From the NCBI GenBank assembly GCA_900314535.1, contig OMVT01000006.1:62001-126000 (forward strand): DNA of 64,000 nt, in the 5' to 3' direction. Shown in pieces: positions 35,068-43,160 of this stretch. This stretch comes from an uncultured Olsenella sp. Lineage in GTDB: Bacteria > Actinomycetota > Coriobacteriia > Coriobacteriales > Atopobiaceae. A program made the translations under genes and the position numbers. Numbering within the stretch: position 1 is the first letter of the stretch; each line of letters begins with the position of its first letter. Below the pieces are notes generated by a model. That model was given only the letters and a program-made list of their open reading frames with translations. It was not told where the DNA came from and did no database searches.

Positions 35068-36996
35068 ATGGCAAACAGAGTTCTCGGTGGCCGCTATGCG
35101 GTCCAAGACAAGATCGGCACAGGCGGAATGGCGACAGTGTACCGCGGCCTTGACCAGGTCCTCGGCCGTACTGTCGCTATCAAGACCATGCTGCCCCAGT
35201 ACGCAGCAGACCCGTCGTTTGCTGCCCGCTTCAAGCAGGAGGCACAGGCAGCGGCAGCGCTCCAGAGCCCCTATATCGTCTCGGTCTATGACTGGGGCAA
35301 GGACGGGGACACCTATTACATCATCATGGAGTACCTGCGCGGCACGGACCTGAAGAACGGCATCAGGAAGCACGGGGCGCTGGACTGCCGCAAGGTCGCA
35401 CAGATCGGCTCCCAGATTGCCCAGGCGCTCTCCGTCGCCCATAAGCACGACATCATCCACCGCGACATCAAGCCGCAGAACATCATGGTCCAGCCTGATG
35501 GCAACATCAAGGTCATGGACTTCGGCATCGCCCGCGCCAAGAACAGCCATCTCACGACCGACAACTCGGTTCTGGGAACGGCCCACTATGTCTCTCCCGA
35601 GCAGACGCAGGGCAAGGAGCTCGGGCCTACCTCCGACCTCTATTCCCTCGGCATCGTCATGTACGAGGCAGCAACAGGACGTGTCCCCTTCGACGGCGAT
35701 GACGCAATCTCTGTCGCTATCAAGCAGGTGAAGGAGCAGCCGATTCCGCCCAGCCAGATCAATCCGAACGTCGATCCTGCCCTTGAGGCCATCATCCTGA
35801 AGTGCATGCAGAAGGATCCGAAGGACCGTTTCCAGACGGCTGACGAGCTCTTCCACACGCTCAGGGACTACCTCGCAGGCAGGCTTGGCGCTGTCTCCGA
35901 GGCAACCTCTGTCATCGGCGGCACCCAGACGAGGAACATGGGCAGGAACAACGCCGGCAGGACCCAGCAGATGGGCCGTGCCGTCGCTCCGATCTCTGCT
36001 GTCCCTGGCGGCACGACCCGCTTCCGCCAGCAGTCTGCAAAGGCCGAAGCCGCAGAGCAGGAGAAGAAGCGCTCGAAGCACAAGCGCAATGTCGCTATCG
36101 GCATCATTGTCGCAATCCTCGCTGTGGCAATCGCTGCCTATGCGGCCGTCACCTATCTCGGCAGCCAGACCGTGCAGACGAAGGATGTCCCGAACCTTGT
36201 CGGACTCACGGAAAGCGAAGCCCGTTCCTCCATCGACAAGTACGACGGCTTCTTCACGATATCTGTCACCTATGACTACTCCGACTCCGTCGAAGAGGGC
36301 AAGGTCATCGACCAGGATCCCGATGCAGGAAGGAGCGCCTCTGAAGGCACGACCATCACGGTCCATGTCTCGAAGGGCTCGGAGCCTGCAGCAACTGTCG
36401 AGGTGCCCGACCTCTCGAACTGCACACCGAAGGAAGCAAGCGCCAAATGCTCTGCTCTGGGTCTTGTAGCCCAGACAGGCGACTCTGTCTACTCGAGCTC
36501 TGTCGATGTGGGCCATGTCGCATCCCAGGACCAGGCAGCCGGCTCCACGGCAAAGGCAGGAGACACGATCATCTACCACCTGTCCCTCGGTCCCCAGACC
36601 ATCCCCGTCCCGAATGTTGTCGGCATGACCGAATCCGATGCCGTGCAGGAGATCGAATCGGCAGGGTTCACGGTCGTGCGCACGACGTCCGAGTACTCGA
36701 GCACGGTCGCAGCCGGTTCCGTCATCCGCCAGTACCCGACCTCCGGTTCTCTCGAAAAGGGTTCGAGCATCCAGATCACGCTCTCCCTTGGCCCGAAGCC
36801 GGCGCCGGCGGAGAGCTCCACGACCTCCAATTCCTCGAACTCCTCCAACAGCTCTTCGAACAGCTCGAGCAGCAACAACAGCTCGAACAGCTCTTCGAAC
36901 TCGAGCAACTCCGGATCGAATTCCACGAACTCCGACACGAGCTCGAACAGCTCCCATACGAGCGATTCCACGCACAGCAGCGGAACGGACGAATAG
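35068..36996 (+). CDS. PASTA-domain Ser/Thr kinase (PknB-like)
   Basis: Transmembrane kinase thought to sense muropeptides or lipid II and regulate growth. 642 residues. Kinase domain 10-275: GTGGMATV, Lys39, HRDIKPQN (131-138), DFG, VSPEQ. A basic juxtamembrane stretch and one helix (about 350-368) follow, then three PASTA repeats (about 375-440, 442-508, 510-575; each opens V-P-N/D-L and ends in a TI-HVS/HLS/TLS strand). The final 60 residues are nearly pure Ser and Asn with Thr, probably a wall-spanning or glycosylated tail. AGGGG precedes the ATG. It is the last gene of the block. Confidence 0.96.
   Translation: MANRVLGGRYAVQDKIGTGGMATVYRGLDQVLGRTVAIKTMLPQYAADPSFAARFKQEAQAAAALQSPYIVSVYDWGKDGDTYYIIMEYLRGTDLKNGIRKHGALDCRKVAQIGSQIAQALSVAHKHDIIHRDIKPQNIMVQPDGNIKVMDFGIARAKNSHLTTDNSVLGTAHYVSPEQTQGKELGPTSDLYSLGIVMYEAATGRVPFDGDDAISVAIKQVKEQPIPPSQINPNVDPALEAIILKCMQKDPKDRFQTADELFHTLRDYLAGRLGAVSEATSVIGGTQTRNMGRNNAGRTQQMGRAVAPISAVPGGTTRFRQQSAKAEAAEQEKKRSKHKRNVAIGIIVAILAVAIAAYAAVTYLGSQTVQTKDVPNLVGLTESEARSSIDKYDGFFTISVTYDYSDSVEEGKVIDQDPDAGRSASEGTTITVHVSKGSEPAATVEVPDLSNCTPKEASAKCSALGLVAQTGDSVYSSSVDVGHVASQDQAAGSTAKAGDTIIYHLSLGPQTIPVPNVVGMTESDAVQEIESAGFTVVRTTSEYSSTVAAGSVIRQYPTSGSLEKGSSIQITLSLGPKPAPAESSTTSNSSNSSNSSSNSSSSNNSSNSSSNSSNSGSNSTNSDTSSNSSHTSDSTHSSGTDE
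36820..36985 (+). repeat. Ser/Asn codon repeats at the 3' end of the PASTA kinase
   Basis: Imperfect tandem repeats of AACAGCTC-type units encode the Ser/Asn tail. Such tracts can vary in length by slippage; unit changes in threes would lengthen or shorten the tail without breaking the frame. Confidence 0.7.
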
Positions 36997-37017
36997 CTCA
37001 GCTCACATGCTTGCTGC

Positions 37018-37052
37018 AGAGGCGGGTTCCTCAGGGAGCCCGCCTCTTTCTT
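37018..37052 (+). terminator. Terminator after the wall-growth block
   Basis: Perfect 9-bp stem (AGAGGCGGG / CCCGCCTCT, 37018-37026 with 37039-37047) followed by TTCTT. Confidence 0.82.
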
Positions 37053-37477
37053 GCGCCGAGATGGGACTCCTCGCAAGTGCTTTTGGCTGAGCGCCATCGC
37101 CGGTATCCTGGGCGTGAGATGCTCCGTCTTCTCTCCCCTGCTGGAGCAGATTCATAGAATAGGTTTCCTGAACCCGGTGACGCAGGTTCAGATCCGACAT
37201 GAGCCTCCTGTCTCGGGATTGCGAGAAGTTCCAGAAAGCCTCTGAAGCTGCAGGCCGCCGAGTCATTCTCTTGGGATGGACACACGAATACCATGGCTGC
37301 CACTTCGTACGCCAGTCTCTTCGGCAGTCTTGAGATGCGCTGCCCTGGCAAGGCAATGCAAGGATCATTCCCATTGAGGCACTGATTCAGCGTCAGATCC
37401 GATGGAAGCTCTGATGGCCCCAGCGATAGCGGCTTGCTGGCATCCCCCTGGCATCGCTGCGCTCCATCTTTCGGCAT
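37053..37477. other. Gap with no supportable gene
   Basis: About 425 bases between the kinase terminator and the tRNA-Arg(CCT) terminator. Several overlapping short frames exist on both strands, none with ribosome sites or recognisable content. It holds the tRNA-like relic at 37145-37200 and otherwise looks like decayed or filler DNA. Confidence 0.55.
37145..37200 (+). pseudogene. Degenerate tRNA-Arg(CCT)-like fragment
   Basis: On the plus strand, bases from about 37155 follow the anticodon arm, variable loop and T arm of the intact tRNA-Arg(CCT) at 37525-37600: GGTTTCCT-AACC, GGTG-CG-AGGTTC and ATCC-AC blocks are shared in order. The loop still reads TTCCTGA (CCT), but the T stem has two mismatched pairs, the anticodon stem one, and no acceptor stem can be drawn. 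It is therefore a relic, not a working tRNA. Confidence 0.6.
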
Positions 37478-37514
37478 AAAAAAGAACCCGTACCTGCGTT
37501 TGTGCAGATACGGG
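37478..37514 (-). terminator. Terminator after tRNA-Arg(CCT)
   Basis: CCCGTATCTGC / GCAGGTACGGG stem (37487-37514) followed on the minus strand by TTCTTTTTT. Confidence 0.88.
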
Positions 37515-37524
37515 CTTTATTTGC

Positions 37525-37600
37525 TGGTGCCCCCAGTAGGATTCGAACCTACGCCACCAGGTTTAGGAAACCTGTGCTCTATCCCCTGAGCTATGAGGGC
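37525..37600 (-). tRNA. tRNA-Arg(CCT)
   Basis: 76 nt with encoded CCA. GCCCTCA/TGGGGGC acceptor stem (one G-T pair); anticodon loop TTCCTAA gives CCT (reads AGG); GTTCGAATC T-loop. It lies 54 bp beyond the gene at 37654 on the same strand with no terminator between, so read-through from purC is possible. Confidence 0.95.
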
Positions 37601-37653
37601 CTATCGCAGATAGCTATTCTATACCAAACAGCCGCTGCTGTGTGGCGAGAGCC

Positions 37654-38334
37654 TTACTTCTCTTCCTTCTTCTTGCGGAAGCGGTCGAAGAAGGATGGCT
37701 TGTCGGCAACCTCCTGATAGCTCTGCTCGATGATTGCGTTGAGCTGCTTCTCCTTGAGGCTGCGCACACGGTCGTTGTACATGTTGCGCACCTTGTGGAG
37801 GCGAGCCCAGTCCATAATGAAGCCGCCGATGACGCCGATGTAGGCGACGACGAGCATCACGATTGCCGTGACGCCCCAGAACGACGTGAGGTCCGTCTGG
37901 GAGTCAGGGACGGCAAAGGCGATGACCCAGGAGAGGGCAGTGCAGATAAGGCCTGCCACGATCATGCCCATCGAGATGCCATGCCACTTCTGGTAAGCCG
38001 GGTCCTTCTTGAGGAGGGCCTGTGCTGCCATGGTGCGCCTGTCCTCGGCGTCGCGCTCCTTCTGGCGCTGGGCACGCTTCTCTTCCTTTGTCATTTCGGA
38101 TCTGGGCTTGGACGTACCCGAAGCCTTCTTGACCTTGCCGGAAGACGTGACGACACGCACGCCTGCCGCTGCCTCGCGGGCAGGCTTGGCCCTCGTCACA
38201 GACTTCTTCTCGAAGCCCGTGGACTTGGGCTCCTCCTGGGCATCCTGCTCTATGGTCTCTTCGCTCTTCTTGTACGCATCGCGGTTCTCGTTCAGCTCTT
38301 CGCGGGCGCCGTTCAGGGTATCACGGAATGACAT
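37654..38334 (-). CDS. Hypothetical membrane protein downstream of purC
   Basis: No family recognised. 226 residues: a long hydrophilic, highly charged N-terminus (1-115), two transmembrane helices (about 118-140 and 150-172) with a short loop, and a charged C-terminal helix ending in FRKKKEEK. The topology puts both ends in the cytoplasm. Its ATG shares one base with the purC stop (TAATG), indicating translational coupling, yet nothing in it suggests purine metabolism. Confidence 0.75.
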   Translation of the reverse strand: MSFRDTLNGAREELNENRDAYKKSEETIEQDAQEEPKSTGFEKKSVTRAKPAREAAAGVRVVTSSGKVKKASGTSKPRSEMTKEEKRAQRQKERDAEDRRTMAAQALLKKDPAYQKWHGISMGMIVAGLICTALSWVIAFAVPDSQTDLTSFWGVTAIVMLVVAYIGVIGGFIMDWARLHKVRNMYNDRVRSLKEKQLNAIIEQSYQEVADKPSFFDRFRKKKEEK

Positions 38335-39218
38335 TAGGCTTCCTTCATGGGAACAAATGGCTTGCCACAGATGAGTTCGAAGGCTTCCTGGTAGCGCTTC
38401 GAGGTGCCCTCGATGACCTCAGCGGGAAGCTCGGGCGGCTCGCCCTGCATATCCCAGTTGGCGCGCAGCCAGTCGCGGGCATACTGCTTGTCGTAGCTCG
38501 GCTGGACGTGGCCCTCGGAGTAGCCTTCTGCAGGCCAGAAGCGGCTGGAATCCGGCGTCAGGCACTCGTCGATGAGGGTGAGCTTGCCGTCGATGAAGCC
38601 GAACTCGAACTTCGTATCGGCAATGATGATGCCACGGGTCAGGGCATACTCTGCTGCTGCCTTGTAGATGGAAAGGGAGGCATCGCGGAGCTGCGTTGCC
38701 ACATCCTCGCCGACAATCTCTGCGCAGCGCTCGAACGAGATGTTCTCGTCGTGGTCGCCGAGAGCCGCCTTCGTGGACGGCGTGAAGATCGGCTCAGGGA
38801 GCTTCGATGCCTCGACAAGGCCCTCCGGAAGCTTGATGCCGCAGACCGTGCGGTCCTGGTCATACGTCTTCTTGCCGGAGCCGGTGAGATAGCCGCGGAC
38901 GATGCACTCGATGGGGATGGTCTTGGCCTTCTTCACAAGCATGGAGCGGCCCGCAAGATAGTCCTTGTAGGGTGCGAACTGCTCAGGCAGATCTGCAGGA
39001 TCCGTCGAGATCATGTGGTTCGGCATGAGGTCCTTGAAGCGGTTGAACCAGAATGCCGAGATGCGGGTCAGGATCTCGCCCTTGTAGGGAATCTCGTTCG
39101 GCAAGATGAAGTCGAAGCAGCTGATACGGTCGCTTGCCACCATAAGGAGCGTATCGCCACAGTCGTAGATGTCACGTACCTTGCCATGCGAATCAGGACG
39201 CAGTTGAATCTCTGCCAT
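38334..39218 (-). CDS. purC: SAICAR synthetase PurC
   Basis: ATP-dependent joining of aspartate to CAIR in purine synthesis. 294 residues from ATG 39218 (GAGGCAGG precedes it; a longer frame to 39290 is not supported), the size of the longer bacterial/eukaryotic-type enzyme. Signatures present: GKVRDIYD, LLMVASDRISCFDFIL, IPIECIVRGYLTGSGKKTY, DTKFEFGF and the DECLTPDSSRFW motif. A TATACT element at 39253-39258 is a possible -10. The upstream sensor kinase gene is on the same strand, 96 bp away. Confidence 0.96.
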   Translation of the reverse strand: MAEIQLRPDSHGKVRDIYDCGDTLLMVASDRISCFDFILPNEIPYKGEILTRISAFWFNRFKDLMPNHMISTDPADLPEQFAPYKDYLAGRSMLVKKAKTIPIECIVRGYLTGSGKKTYDQDRTVCGIKLPEGLVEASKLPEPIFTPSTKAALGDHDENISFERCAEIVGEDVATQLRDASLSIYKAAAEYALTRGIIIADTKFEFGFIDGKLTLIDECLTPDSSRFWPAEGYSEGHVQPSYDKQYARDWLRANWDMQGEPPELPAEVIEGTSKRYQEAFELICGKPFVPMKEA

Positions 39219-39314
39219 TGCCTGCCTCATTTCATCGGATTGCTGACAGATTGAGTATAGCCAACGAAGCGCACCGGCTGCATTGCGCAAAGCTCATTCC
39301 TTAGAGCGTGCGCA

Positions 39315-40790
39315 TTACTGCTTCTGCTCCCCCTTCTGTGCCTTGGGAAGCGAGCGGGTGCGATGGAGCGGAATCCTCAGCGTGAATGTCGTGCCCTTGC
39401 CGAGCTCGGACTCCACGGTAATCGTGCCGTTATGGCGATCGATGATCTCCTTCGTGACAGCGAGGCCGACACCCAGACCGCCTGACTCCATCTCGCGGCT
39501 CGCATCGGAGCGCCAGAAGCGGCTGAAAGTACGGGGAAGGTCTTCCTTTGCGATGCCGATGCCGGTATCGGAGACGGAGATCAAGGCATCTGCGTGGTCC
39601 TGCGTGATTGCGACAAGCACCCAGCCGCCGGAGGGCGTATAGCGCATCGCGTTCGACATGAGGTTCACGACTGCCTGGCGGATGAGGTCGGGGTCCACAT
39701 CTGCGATGAGGGTCTGGCTCGGGGTCTCGTCTGCAAAGCGCAGCTGCAGCCCCTTGTCCTCGAAGAGCTGCTCCTGGGACGTCACGAGGCTCTTCACGAG
39801 CCAGACAAGATCGGTCTCCTCCGGTCTGAACGGGGTCTTGCCGTTCTCGAGCCTCGAAAGCTGGAGCATGGCGCCAACGAGGCGCGAAAGGCGCCTGACC
39901 TCTGCTGCCACGACCTCGAGGTGCTCCGCGTCCGTCGGATAGACGCCGTCCTGCATGGCCTCGACCGTCGCCTGCATTGCCATGAGCGGCGTCCTCAGCT
40001 CATGGGCCACATCGCTCGTAAGCCTGCGTTCGTGCTTGATATCCTTCTCAAGCGAGGTGGCCATATCGTCGAAGGTCTCGCCGAGCTGTCCCAGCTCATC
40101 CGAGCCCTTGAGGCCGGTCCGGGCAGAGAGGTCGCCGTTCCTGATCTGGCGTGCGGTCGCTGTGATCGTGCCGATCGGCGCTGCCAGCTTCCTCGAGATG
40201 ATGAAGCCGATGATCGATGCCAGGATGACGGCGATGATGGCGGCAGCAAGAATGGCCATGTACGAGTTCGTGCGGAATGTTGCATCGGCCTGCGTAAGGA
40301 GGGCATCCGATCCGAAGGCCCAGAGGCGCACCGTGCCCACGATCTCCCCATCGGTGAGGGTGATGTCGGAGGAGACGATCGAGTCGGTGCCGGAAGGCAC
40401 GTTCTTTCCCGCATCGATATCCTTGCCATGGACCCACGTATCGTCGTAGATCGTCGTGCCCTGGGCATTCTGGACCTGGACCGCAATATCGGACGAGGTG
40501 TTCGATGCCATCCCTGCATAGTCAAGGACCTCAGGCGTCCAGCCGCCCGCTTCCTCATACTTCGAGGCAAGCGTCGAGGCAGTGGCCTGTGCAAGGCTCT
40601 GCATGTTCTGACGCGTGTAGGTATTGAACTGGTCTTCCCAGACAACTGCCAGCACGAGCAGGAACACGACTGCTGTCATGACCGAGGTCGCCGCAAAGGC
40701 GATAGTCATCTTCTTTGTATAGCTGGCCTTCTGCTTCTCGTGCGGGCGGATCGTGTTCCAGGAAGCCTTGCTTTCATTAGCAGAAGACAC
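39315..40790 (-). CDS. Two-component sensor histidine kinase
   Basis: Membrane sensor, partner of the regulator at 40861. GTG 40790 (AGGAGG, 6 bases) gives 491 residues: helix 1 (about 30-50), an extracellular sensor of about 120 residues, helix 2 (about 175-198), HAMP (about 200-250), and the HisKA domain with the phospho-accepting His in SDVAHELRTPL. The ATPase domain has N box AVVNLMSNAMRYT, DTGIGIAKEDLP and GGLGVGLAV. The periplasmic part is not one I can assign to a ligand. The stop/start spacing to the regulator implies one transcript. Confidence 0.93.
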   Translation of the reverse strand: MSSANESKASWNTIRPHEKQKASYTKKMTIAFAATSVMTAVVFLLVLAVVWEDQFNTYTRQNMQSLAQATASTLASKYEEAGGWTPEVLDYAGMASNTSSDIAVQVQNAQGTTIYDDTWVHGKDIDAGKNVPSGTDSIVSSDITLTDGEIVGTVRLWAFGSDALLTQADATFRTNSYMAILAAAIIAVILASIIGFIISRKLAAPIGTITATARQIRNGDLSARTGLKGSDELGQLGETFDDMATSLEKDIKHERRLTSDVAHELRTPLMAMQATVEAMQDGVYPTDAEHLEVVAAEVRRLSRLVGAMLQLSRLENGKTPFRPEETDLVWLVKSLVTSQEQLFEDKGLQLRFADETPSQTLIADVDPDLIRQAVVNLMSNAMRYTPSGGWVLVAITQDHADALISVSDTGIGIAKEDLPRTFSRFWRSDASREMESGGLGVGLAVTKEIIDRHNGTITVESELGKGTTFTLRIPLHRTRSLPKAQKGEQKQ

Positions 40791-40860
40791 GCCCCCCTCC
40801 TGGGAGGCGTGCCTGTCAGATCTGCCTATCTCGAATCTTGCTCGTGGCACCTATGCGCTC

Positions 40861-41583
40861 CTATGCCTTCTTCTCTTCCTTGTTCATGGCAGGCGCTTCG
40901 AAGCGGTAGCCGACACCGTGGACGGTGTAGAGCCAGCGCGGGTTGCGCGGATCGTCGCCGAGCTTTGCACGGAGGTTCTTCACATGGGAGTCAATCGTGC
41001 GTTCATAGCCCTCGAAGTCATAGCCGAGGACCTTCTCGACGAGCTCCATGCGCGTATAGACACGTCCCGGATAGCGGGCAAGCGTCGTCAGGAGCTTGAA
41101 CTCGGAAGCCGTGAGATCGACTTCCTTGCCCTCGACGAGCACCTTGTGGCCGGAGATATCGATAACAAGGTCGCCGAAGTCGAGCACCTCAAGCTGGCTC
41201 TCCACCTCGGTGTGGGCACGGCGCAGAAGCGCGCGGACGCGGGCAACGAGCTCTCGCGGAGAGAACGGCTTGATCAGGTAATCGTCGGCACCGAGCTCGA
41301 GGCCGATGATGCGGTCCTCGACCTCGCCCTTTGCGGTCAGCATGATGATGGGGACATTCGAGGTCTCACGTATTGCGCGACAGACGCGCTCGCCCGAAAG
41401 CTTCGGAAGCATGAGGTCCAGGATGATGAGATCGAAGGAATGCTTCTCGAACTCCTCGACTGCGCTCTGGCCATCGCCGACACCACGCACGATATAATTC
41501 TCGCGCTCAAGATATGCAGCCACTGCATCGCGGATTGCCTTGTCGTCCTCGACCAGCAGAATCTTCTTCTCGTCTGAAGCCAT
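40861..41583 (-). CDS. OmpR/PhoB-family response regulator
   Basis: 240 residues from ATG 41583 (AGGGGGG precedes it). Receiver domain 1-120 with acidic pocket VEDD, phospho-acceptor Asp in IILDLMLPKLSG, and conserved Thr (MLTAKG) and Lys (YLIKPFSP). Winged-helix output domain 135-232 with LTASEFKLLTTLARYPGRVYTR, the recognition helix around RTIDSHVKNLRAKLGDD, and YTVHGVGYRF. Targets unknown. It precedes its kinase by 70 bp. Confidence 0.95.
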   Translation of the reverse strand: MASDEKKILLVEDDKAIRDAVAAYLERENYIVRGVGDGQSAVEEFEKHSFDLIILDLMLPKLSGERVCRAIRETSNVPIIMLTAKGEVEDRIIGLELGADDYLIKPFSPRELVARVRALLRRAHTEVESQLEVLDFGDLVIDISGHKVLVEGKEVDLTASEFKLLTTLARYPGRVYTRMELVEKVLGYDFEGYERTIDSHVKNLRAKLGDDPRNPRWLYTVHGVGYRFEAPAMNKEEKKA

Positions 41584-41665
41584 ATCGGCCCCCCTATAAG
41601 ACATGAGAGCAAACTTTCATACACTCTACATTCTACCCCACCGTGCAGAGATTGTGCGTCAAGCC

Positions 41666-42877
41666 TTACAAATTGAAGGTCCTGACGGTCACAGCTGAGG
41701 GGTAGCCGGTCGATGCATCCTTCACGGTGGCGAAGGTCACGAAGGTGTCACAGGCGCCCATGCGTGCCGGATATTCGCCGTAGTCAAGCGAGCGGTCGAC
41801 CGCAGAGATCACGCGGTAGGACTCGTTTGCTGTATCGATCACATAGTAGGAGGCGCGGACCTTCACGATGTAGGTGCCATCCTTGCCGGAAGAGACGCAG
41901 AAGGGCTCGCGTCCGACAGACAGGAACGGTCCATCCCCGTGTCCTACATAGGTGCCCATGGAGGCAAGAAGGCCGCCTGTGCTGTAGTTGGCCTCGATCG
42001 AGAAGACGAACTCGTCTCCGATGCGGGTGGCGCACATCGGCTTTACCGACTGGGGCAGCACAAGCTGGTCTGTGACCGTGCCCATATCATCGGACAGGGA
42101 GTAGGCAGTGATGCCGTAATAGGTGCCAGAAGAGGCATTGACGCGCGGCGCGAGGATCGCGTTGCCGTCAGATATGGAGATGTCGCAGCCGAAGCGGCCG
42201 GATGACTCGATGACCGTCTTTGCGCTCGAATCTCCGGTCTTCCAGAGATAGCAGTGCGAGCTTTCCTTCGTGCTCGAGCCTGAGGTGGAAGGCTGAACCT
42301 GCCAGATGACCTTGGAGCCAGACACTGCCAAGGCAGGCGGATCCCAGTTTGAGTCTGCCTCCCACAGAAGCGACGCAGTGCCTGTCACGGCACCATCCGA
42401 GAAGGCCTGGCCATAGAGCTTCCAGGACCTGTTGAGGATATTGATCTCGACCCACGCATAGGCAGAGTCAGAGCAGCGTGCGTCATAGATCTCCATGTTG
42501 GAGTCAGAGCTTATGGGCTGCGCGATGACAGTCTTGAGCGTGCCGGAGGATGTATCGAGTGCAGAGCCGGTGATCAGAGGAGATGCCTTGGCACCTGCTG
42601 CCGTGACAGGGATCCAGGTGCCCTCTGCCGGATGCAGCACGCAGCCCAAAGGCAGCGACCAGGTCGAGGCGGCGTCGACCGTGCTTTCATCGTAGGTGTA
42701 CTCCTCGAGCACATCGGTGCCCGAGGAATCATCCACGACGACAGAAGAGGACGCCGCATCGGTCGAGTTCGAGCTCTTGCAGCCATAGAGCATGTCGACG
42801 GCTACCGCCGTGGCAGCCGTTGCTGCCGTGCCCTTGAGAAGGGCACGGCGCGAGAAGATGTGGTGGGTGCGGGCCAT
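41666..42877 (-). CDS. Tat-exported lipoprotein, probable beta-propeller
   Basis: Function unknown. 403 residues. The N-terminus has a twin-arginine signal (FSRRALLKG, residues 8-16), an Ala-rich h-region and a lipobox ending at Cys33 (MLYGC), followed by a Ser-rich tether. The body repeats 40-50-residue units with Trp, Gly and Ser-rich turns (for example ALAVSGSKVIWQVQ, DISISDGNAILAPR, VKPMCATRIGDEFVFS), suggesting a beta-propeller on the outer face of the membrane. It starts 2 bp after the TSCPD gene stop and lies ahead of the two-component genes, so it may be an accessory sensor or an unrelated passenger of the purB operon. Confidence 0.8.
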   Translation of the reverse strand: MARTHHIFSRRALLKGTAATAATAVAVDMLYGCKSSNSTDAASSSVVVDDSSGTDVLEEYTYDESTVDAASTWSLPLGCVLHPAEGTWIPVTAAGAKASPLITGSALDTSSGTLKTVIAQPISSDSNMEIYDARCSDSAYAWVEINILNRSWKLYGQAFSDGAVTGTASLLWEADSNWDPPALAVSGSKVIWQVQPSTSGSSTKESSHCYLWKTGDSSAKTVIESSGRFGCDISISDGNAILAPRVNASSGTYYGITAYSLSDDMGTVTDQLVLPQSVKPMCATRIGDEFVFSIEANYSTGGLLASMGTYVGHGDGPFLSVGREPFCVSSGKDGTYIVKVRASYYVIDTANESYRVISAVDRSLDYGEYPARMGACDTFVTFATVKDASTGYPSAVTVRTFNL

Positions 42878-42879
42878 CC

Positions 42880-43152
42880 TTACGCTTCCTGCTGTGCTGC
42901 AGCTTCCGCCTGCTTCAGGGCCTTCGAGAGCTGGTCTGCGCAGGATGTCAGGCGGGGTCCGCAGGTATTGCCAGCGAGGACCTCTGCAATCTCGTCTGCA
43001 GACTTGCCCTGTACCAGGCGGCCGATAGCCTTGAGGTTGCCATTGCAGCCACCCTCGAAGCTGACGCTCTCGATCGTCTTTCCGTCGTCAGCAAGATCGA
43101 TATGGATGGCACGGGAGCAGACGCCCCGGGGCCTGAAATCATAGTGGAACAT
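42880..43152 (-). CDS. TSCPD-domain protein
   Basis: 90 residues, ATG 43152 with AAGGAG upstream. The TSCPD domain is known from the end of some ribonucleotide reductases; small stand-alone versions are widespread and uncharacterised. Here the cysteine pattern is complete: GVCSRAIHIDL, FEGGCNGNLKAIGRL, GNTCGPRLTSCADQL, with a C-terminal helix. The four-cysteine arrangement suggests metal binding. A longer frame to 43503 overlaps purB and is not used. It lies 8 bp after purB. Confidence 0.88.
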   Translation of the reverse strand: MFHYDFRPRGVCSRAIHIDLADDGKTIESVSFEGGCNGNLKAIGRLVQGKSADEIAEVLAGNTCGPRLTSCADQLSKALKQAEAAAQQEA

Positions 43153-43160
43153 GAAACTCC

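Noticed and set aside
36820-36985. CRISPR-like array in the 3' end of the PASTA kinase
   Set aside because: The repeats are short, imperfect, in frame and without spacers; they encode a Ser/Asn tail. No CRISPR array or cas gene was seen in the window.
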